Shown here piece after piece: positions 17,173-18,305 of a DNA stretch of 18,305 nucleotides. This DNA is from GCA-003244245 sp035997545 (GTDB lineage Bacteria > Actinomycetota > Actinomycetes > Mycobacteriales > Pseudonocardiaceae), in the NCBI GenBank assembly GCA_035997545.1, contig DASYIL010000149.1, positions 1 to 18,305 of the forward strand, read 5' to 3'. Under the pieces are notes generated by a model. It made no database searches. It had not been told where the DNA came from and saw nothing but the letters and a program-made list of their open reading frames with translations. Each line of letters starts with the position of its first letter. Position 1 is the stretch's first letter. Position numbers and translations under genes: made by a program.

Positions 17173-18305
17173 TTCGTTGGTTCGGCCAGCTGGCGGCTCG
17201 CGGATGTGGGCAGGGGGTCTCAGCGCAGCAGCCGTGCTGGCCCTGGTCGCGCTGATGGCGCAGGCGCACGATCCTCGCGTCCCGCAAGACCAGCCCGACG
17301 TGGTGTGGTGGTACGCGGCGCGTGCGTCGGGTCTCCTAGCCTGGGTCTTGCTCAGCGCTTCGGTCGTGGCCGGCCTGCTGTCGGGCACCCAGCGTGCCCG
17401 GGGGCGCACGAACTCGTCGACGTGGACACGGGGACTCCACGAGTTCTTCGGGACGCTCGCGGTGGTCTTCACCGTGCTCCACCTGACCTCTGTGCTCGCC
17501 ACTGACCAGCTGCGGATCGGTCTGCGAGAGCTGCTCGTCCCGTTCGCCAGGCCGGACAATCCGGTGGCTCAGGGCTGCGGGGTGCTCGCCTTCTACCTGC
17601 TCATCGCGATCACGCTGACCTCCTGGCTGCGCGCGCTGCTGTCCTGGTGGTGGTGGCGCAGTGTGCACCTGCTGGCGTTCCCGCTGTGGAGCCTGGCCAG
17701 TGTGCACATGGTGCTGGCTGGTAGCGACATCACCAACCCGATCTTGGACTGGGGCCCCTCCGCGGTGGCGGTCGTGATCCTGTTTCTCGCGGTCGTACGG
17801 CTGCTCACTGCACTACCGGCTGTGCGACGGCGCCACCGCCGGCAGGCGCGACCGCGCCACAGCCGGCCAGCGGGACCGCGTCACCTGGCGGTGGCGGTGC
17901 CCGCGGGTTGTGAGCCGACCGGGACGCCTGCACCTGTCGGTTCGCAGCCGCAGCCGGCCGCCCTTGCTGCGGTGCTCCCCACAGTGGGGGCGGGGATGCG
18001 GCTGGTCATTGGCCAGATGACAGGGGAGGCCGACAACGTGCTGTCGTTGCGCCTGGCCTCTCCCGACGGCGCACCATTACCGAGCTGGGAACCAGGAGCG
18101 CACATCGAGTTGGCGCTGCCCTCGGGCCGCCGCCGGCAGTACTCGCTGTGCAGTGACCCGGACAACACCCGTTCCTACCGGATCGCGGTTCTGCAGGTGC
18201 CCGCCGGGCGCGGTGGGTCGGTGGAGGTGCATACCGGTGCGCGAGTGGGCCAGCTGCTTACCGTGCATGGGCCGCGTAATCATTTCCCGTTGGTGCCCAG
18301 CCCGG
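17114..18305 (+). CDS. ferric-reductase-like membrane domain fused to a PDR-type flavin reductase (partial)
   Basis: The frame is open to the window edge, giving at least 397 residues. Hydrophobic spans lie near 33-50, 66-90, 107-129, 153-172, 183-202 and 214-234. Histidines 109 and 123 (HEFFGTLAVVFTVLH) and 185 and 198 (SVHLLAFPLWSLASVH) form two pairs 14 and 13 residues apart, the bis-heme pattern of ferric reductase/NADPH oxidase membrane domains. A basic Pro/Ala-rich linker (about 236-292) joins an FAD domain like that of phthalate dioxygenase reductase and VanB: WEPGAHIELALPSG, RQYSLCSD (the RxYS flavin motif) and VHGPRNHFPL. NAD and 2Fe-2S domains would be expected beyond the edge. It probably moves electrons from NAD(P)H across the membrane. 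The start is uncertain (ATG 17024, 17114, 17147 or 17204); none has a strong ribosome binding site. Confidence 0.8.
   Translation, partial: MGRRERRAAPYMAWAVAVADSLVRPAGGSRMWAGGLSAAAVLALVALMAQAHDPRVPQDQPDVVWWYAARASGLLAWVLLSASVVAGLLSGTQRARGRTNSSTWTRGLHEFFGTLAVVFTVLHLTSVLATDQLRIGLRELLVPFARPDNPVAQGCGVLAFYLLIAITLTSWLRALLSWWWWRSVHLLAFPLWSLASVHMVLAGSDITNPILDWGPSAVAVVILFLAVVRLLTALPAVRRRHRRQARPRHSRPAGPRHLAVAVPAGCEPTGTPAPVGSQPQPAALAAVLPTVGAGMRLVIGQMTGEADNVLSLRLASPDGAPLPSWEPGAHIELALPSGRRRQYSLCSDPDNTRSYRIAVLQVPAGRGGSVEVHTGARVGQLLTVHGPRNHFPLVPSP

Noticed and set aside
16897..17559. Full 220-codon minus-strand frame
   Set aside because: Its upstream two thirds lie antisense to the reductase membrane domain and look random; only the last ~50 codons have coding-like composition, reported as a finding.

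Overview
The window comes from a high-GC actinobacterium. Codon third positions are strongly G/C biased, GTG and TTG starts are common, and gene content fits the Pseudonocardiales (a Pseudonocardia-like facultative autotroph is my best guess; this is inference). Its core is a Calvin-Benson-Bassham (CBB) cluster of the red-type form I class.

Layout, left to right. (1) 29-6083, minus strand: gltB-gltD, the two subunits of NADPH glutamate synthase, with an 8-bp gene overlap. (2) 6084-6441: a 358-bp intergenic region holding several palindromes and a 42-bp-spaced direct repeat. (3) 6442-9681, plus strand: a TenA-like helical protein, a NudL-like Nudix protein with a degenerate Nudix box and an apparently frameshifted N-terminus, an exonuclease III, and a class IV PLP aminotransferase. 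(4) 9682-12616, minus strand: cbbL-cbbS-cbbX, encoding RubisCO large and small subunits and the AAA+ RubisCO activase, tightly packed as an operon. (5) 12739-13662, plus strand: a divergent LysR-type regulator (CbbR by position), with LysR-like dyads in the 122-bp shared promoter region. (6) 13764-16587: class I fructose-bisphosphate aldolase (+), an orphan NarL-type response regulator (-), and phosphoribulokinase (+), with three tandem 14-bp repeats in the divergent regulator/prk gap. (7) 16588 to the end: a compositionally different stretch with a possible 36-codon membrane-peptide gene, a doubtful 103-codon ORF, and the first ~397 codons of a membrane flavo-reductase. That last gene joins a ferric-reductase/NOX-like heme-binding domain to a phthalate-dioxygenase-reductase-like FAD domain and runs off the right edge.

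How the genes work together. Phosphoribulokinase makes ribulose-1,5-bisphosphate, RubisCO carboxylates it, CbbX clears inhibited RubisCO sites, and aldolase works in the regenerative arm. Two regulators sit inside the cluster: the LysR protein, which can sense metabolites, and the NarL-type protein, which has no sensor kinase in this window. GltBD provides glutamate from 2-oxoglutarate and glutamine and is a neighbour rather than an obvious member of the CBB unit. I found no rRNA, tRNA, CRISPR array, transposase or phage gene. The cluster itself is recognisable biology; the less explained points are the orphan response regulator with its tandem repeats, the dyad arrangement before the TenA-like gene, the altered Nudix protein, and the small-ORF/flavo-reductase region at the right end.
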